A stretch of DNA of 64,000 nt, taken from the NCBI GenBank assembly GCA_964508715.1, contig CAZDUX010000002.1:62001-126000 (forward strand), in the 5' to 3' direction. A program made the position numbers and the translations under genes. Source of the DNA: JAKALX01 sp964508715 (GTDB taxonomy: Bacteria > Chloroflexota > Dehalococcoidia > Tepidiformales > Tepidiformaceae). Below, piece after piece: positions 61,477 to 64,000 of the stretch; position 1 is the first letter of the stretch; every line of letters starts with the position of its first letter. Under the pieces are notes generated by a model. It was not told the origin of the DNA. It ran no database searches and was given only the letters and a program-made list of their open reading frames with translations.

Positions 61477-62272
61477 TTAGCGCGTGGGCACAGGTGTATC
61501 GTGGGCGCGCGCCTCGGCTTCGCCGGCGAACGCTTTCTCGTGGTCGGCGAACGCCTGTGACTTCCCGAGGATCTCGTACGTACGGTCGCGATGTTCGTCG
61601 TGGCGGATGGTCTCGAGCGGGGGACGGCCTCCGGATTTGCTCGATGCCGCGAGAATGTACCCGATGGATCCGTCGATCCGAAGCTCAATTGCGATAGTAT
61701 CGCCGCTGTCGGTTGGGACAGCACCGGGGAACGAGACGTCGGGCCGTGCGTCGACGCCGACGAAGATGAGGAACACGCCATCATCGCGACGCGCGACCAG
61801 ATCGATCCGCGGATGCCGTTCGTCCAAGAAATAGGAGAGCATCGCCTCCGCATCCTTGCGCTGGAGCTCGTATTCGAGGACGCCCTCTTCGGGATTCCAG
61901 GACTCCAGGATTGTCCCGGGCGGCACGCCATAGAGCTCGCAGCCCGTCACCCCCCTCACGCCGGTGTTTCCGCAATCAGTCCGTCGCCAACGGACAGCCT
62001 GCGCGGCGCCTGAGCCACCATCTGAGAGGACACGTTCGACGGTGGCCGTCAGTATCGGGGCGGTCGACGTCAGTTTGGACATCGCGGTTCCAACGTCGGT
62101 GGCGCCCTCCAGAAGGCCGGGAGTCGGGCTCGAGGTGATTCCCGACGGGTGGGGTTCCTGGCAGAAGCCCTTTGGTGGGAGCTCCGCACGCGAGCAATAC
62201 CCAGGAGGCGACGAGAGCGGTGGCGATGGTCATCGCTGTGGTCACAACCGAGAACGAACGCTTCTGCAGCAC
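61477..62272 (-). pseudogene. Lipoprotein gene with apparent frameshift
   Basis: Two overlapping frames on the minus strand make one sensible protein. The upstream frame starts at GTG 62272 (GGGGAG site) with a signal peptide (TIATALVASWVLLACGAPTK) whose lipobox is LLAC. The downstream frame has no start codon before ATG 62082 but is open back through the same region (ITSSPTPGLLEGATDVG leading into MSKLTSTAPI). Removing one base near 62137-62160 joins them into about 265 residues. The C-terminal region (YFLDERHPRIDLVARRDDG) is unfamiliar. It may be a sequencing error, a real pseudogene or programmed frameshifting. Confidence 0.6.
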
Positions 62273-62347
62273 AGTCGCTCCCCTTCCCCCAGGGATGTGG
62301 GCCACGATCGGTCGCTACTGGCCCCTAACATGAGACGCTCGTCGATC

Positions 62348-62749
62348 TCATGGGCGGGCGTCGAGGGCGGCGTTGGCGAGGGCGTCGGCGCGGGCGTTTC
62401 GTTCGCGGGGGACGTGGCCGACGGTGTAGCCACCGATCGCTTCGAGTTCGGCGAGGAGGGCCTGGAAGAGTGGCTGGAGGGCGGCGTTCTTTACGCGGTA
62501 CTGGCCGCTGAGCTGGCGAACGACGAGCTCGCTATCCATGCGCAGGTCGAGGGCGGTGGCGCCGAGGCTGCGGGCGAGGCGGACGCCAGCGATGGCGGCA
62601 CGATATTCGGCCTGGTTATTCGTGCCCACGCCGATGCGCTCACTGACTGTGGCGAGTTCCTGGCCGGTAGCGTCGCGGATGGTTGCGCCGATGGCGGCCG
62701 GGCCGGGATTGCCGCGTGAGGCGCCATCGGCGTAGACGGTGAGCCTCAT
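62348..62749 (-). CDS. rnhA: Ribonuclease HI family protein
   Basis: 133 residues, the short prokaryotic RNase HI form without an extra domain. Acidic active-site residues are visible in VYADGASRGNPGP (Asp), NNQAEYRAAI (Glu), LRMDSELVVRQL (Asp) and RNARADALANAAL (Asp). It degrades RNA of RNA-DNA hybrids. Its ATG lies within the stop of the serine recombinase gene (ATGA, 62746-62749), so translation is coupled to it. This neighbour is unusual for rnhA. Start ATG 62749; the longer in-frame region has no fit. Confidence 0.9.
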   Translation of the reverse strand: MRLTVYADGASRGNPGPAAIGATIRDATGQELATVSERIGVGTNNQAEYRAAIAGVRLARSLGATALDLRMDSELVVRQLSGQYRVKNAALQPLFQALLAELEAIGGYTVGHVPRERNARADALANAALDARP

Positions 62750-64000
62750 ATGCGGAGGAAGAGACGGACGTCGGCGCCGTCGACTTCGATGCGGTCGATG
62801 ACCTCGCGGAGGGACGACTGGAGCTCGTTGAACTCGAGGTCGGGCCACTCGCGGAGCAGCCTTTCACGGAGGGTTTCGAGGTGGCGCCGGCGCTCACCCT
62901 CTGATTGCTGCGCGGCAAGACGCTCCCGTGCGACGGCGAGCTCCGTTTCGAGTGCGCGATGCTCACGTGCAAGCTCGCTGCCGATCTGGCGCATGCGTTC
63001 AATATTGAGGTGACCGTGGGCTGTATCGGCGATGACCTCTTCGAGCTGGCGGCGGTTCTTTCTCATCCGAGCTTCGACACGATCGACCTGGGAGACGAGG
63101 TCGAGGAGGTAAGAGTCGACATTTCCCGCCCGGCGCATGCGGGTGATGATGGGAGTGTCCTCACCAAGCTTCGTTCGGACAGTCTCTTCGAGTTCGGCGG
63201 CGCGCTGGGTGTTGTAGCGGCAGGCGTTCTGATTGGTGCGGCTTTCGCACTGGTAGTAGCGGTACGAGGCGTTTCGAACCTCTCCATCCTTCGTCGTCCA
63301 CCGCTGGCGCCGGCTAACACCAATGAGCTTGTTACCGCACTGGCCGCAGTAGAGCATACCGCTCAGGAGGAAGGGGACGACGGTGCGTTCGCGGCTGCCA
63401 CTGCCGTGAGCCTGAAGGCGCTCCTGGACGCGGCGGAAATCGTCGGGAGAGACGAGTGCGGGATGGCTCCCCGGGACCTTGACTCCGAAGCGCTGGTAGG
63501 TGCCCAGGTAGGAGCGGTTTCGGAGGAGGTCGCGAACGGTGACCATGCTCCAGCGGCCACCACGCCGCGTGAGGACGTTCTCCTCGTTGAGCTTACCGGC
63601 GATCTTGCGGATACCCATGTTCTCCTGGAGGTAGAGGCGGAAGATATAGCGAACGACGAGCGCTTCTTCGGGCACCAGCTCGAGGCGGTGGCGGGCGCCG
63701 ACTCGATAGCCATAGGGGGGCCGGCCAAGTACCTCTCCCCGGACCGCCTTGCGGCGCATGGCGCTCCGGACTCTCTCGGACACGGGAGTACCTTCACCAC
63801 GGTCGGCCCAGGTGGTGACCAATTCCTTTGCAGCTTCACCACCGGACTGGATAGAGAGCACCTGGACACCAGATCCCTCAATGGTGAGCAGCTTCATAGC
63901 GGCGTGGCCGAGATCCTTCCCGAGGACGGAGAGGTTATCGACGACGACAACCATGAAGCCACGATCGGGCCGTTCGAGATAGGTCAGCATCTGGTTGAGG
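62746..64000 (-). CDS. Large serine recombinase, partial at the window edge, with altered catalytic domain
   Basis: The reading frame runs off the right edge; the visible 418 residues lack the N-terminal part with catalytic Ser. A resolvase-type segment (VVVVDNLSVLGKDLG) is followed by the recombinase domain (GRPPYGYRV, RYIFRLYLQENMGIRKIAGKLN, VRDLLRNRSYLGTYQ), a zinc ribbon (LYCGQCGNKLIG ... CRYNTQRAAELE) and a C-terminal coiled coil (about 300-380). The usual DRLSR motif reads DNLSV, removing both arginines that help catalysis. No phage genes are visible nearby. rnhA is translationally coupled to its 3' end. Confidence 0.88.
   Translation of the reverse strand, partial: LNQMLTYLERPDRGFMVVVVDNLSVLGKDLGHAAMKLLTIEGSGVQVLSIQSGGEAAKELVTTWADRGEGTPVSERVRSAMRRKAVRGEVLGRPPYGYRVGARHRLELVPEEALVVRYIFRLYLQENMGIRKIAGKLNEENVLTRRGGRWSMVTVRDLLRNRSYLGTYQRFGVKVPGSHPALVSPDDFRRVQERLQAHGSGSRERTVVPFLLSGMLYCGQCGNKLIGVSRRQRWTTKDGEVRNASYRYYQCESRTNQNACRYNTQRAAELEETVRTKLGEDTPIITRMRRAGNVDSYLLDLVSQVDRVEARMRKNRRQLEEVIADTAHGHLNIERMRQIGSELAREHRALETELAVARERLAAQQSEGERRRHLETLRERLLREWPDLEFNELQSSLREVIDRIEVDGADVRLFLRI

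Noticed and set aside
61964..62719. 251-residue plus-strand frame across the lipoprotein and rnhA
   Set aside because: RNase HI active-site residues and lipobox lie on the minus strand; this frame is low-complexity Gly/Ala/Glu.
1..64000. CRISPR arrays, rRNA genes or a replication origin
   Set aside because: No regularly spaced direct repeats, no rRNA-like conserved blocks and no DnaA-box cluster were noticed by eye.

Overview
The window is GC-rich bacterial chromosome. Several traits point to Chloroflexota, perhaps a Dehalococcoidia or Tepidiforma-like lineage, though this is inference from gene content and not a phylogeny. The traits are a tiny DUF5679 zinc-ribbon protein, a nusA-ylxR-infB-rbfA-truB cluster without rimP, a lone ferredoxin-thioredoxin reductase catalytic chain, many enoyl-CoA hydratases and CoA transferases, TIG-repeat and LPxTG-like surface proteins, and many start codons lying directly behind a -10 box, which suggests leaderless mRNAs. 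No rRNA, CRISPR array, prophage or complete insertion sequence is visible.

Layout. 1-7.1 kb (+): translation and transcription genes (proS, nusA, ylxR, infB, rbfA, truB, a DUF5679 protein), with an attenuator-like terminator directly before nusA. 7.2-11.1 kb: inositol-phosphatase-family enzyme, aldo/keto reductase and a GSA-aminotransferase-like enzyme (-), then a methyltransferase (+). 11.3-16 kb (+): a complete 2-oxoacid dehydrogenase operon in the order E3-E1alpha-E1beta-E2. 16.4-21.2 kb: a 1612-residue secreted, probably wall-anchored protein behind a long structured leader. 21.4-30.1 kb: mostly small regulatory, methyltransferase, phosphatase, flavodoxin, FTR, GNAT, DinB, response-regulator and secreted proteins. 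30.3-34 kb (+): a thioredoxin-NHL lipoprotein, a stand-alone RAM-domain protein and moeA. 34-39.2 kb: a surface-polysaccharide locus (rmlB, rmlA, two glycosyltransferases, a polyprenyl-phosphate sugar-phosphate transferase). 39.3-41 kb: a 14-TM drug/proton antiporter.

41.2-45.8 kb (-) is a compact six-gene operon (monooxygenase-like, nitroreductase, PRISE-type enone reductase, two crotonases, a VOC protein) that looks like an undescribed catabolic pathway for a cyclic or enone compound. 46-48.9 kb (+) holds a seven-TIG-repeat secreted protein and a membrane-anchored partner. 49.1-52.7 kb has a tandem CoA transferase and an acyl-CoA dehydrogenase. 53.1-57 kb (-) has a dual-specificity phosphatase, tRNA-Ala(CGC), a zinc-ribbon protein, and ffh, rpsP, khpA and rimM. 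57-61.4 kb has a DUF3293 protein, a crotonase, a DUF1614 membrane protein, a 2-hydroxyacyl-CoA lyase and a PAS protein.

The right edge (61.5-64 kb, -) has an apparently frameshifted lipoprotein gene, then an RNase HI gene translationally coupled to a large serine recombinase. The visible part of the recombinase catalytic domain lacks the conserved active-site arginines, making this pair the best candidate for an undescribed, domesticated system.
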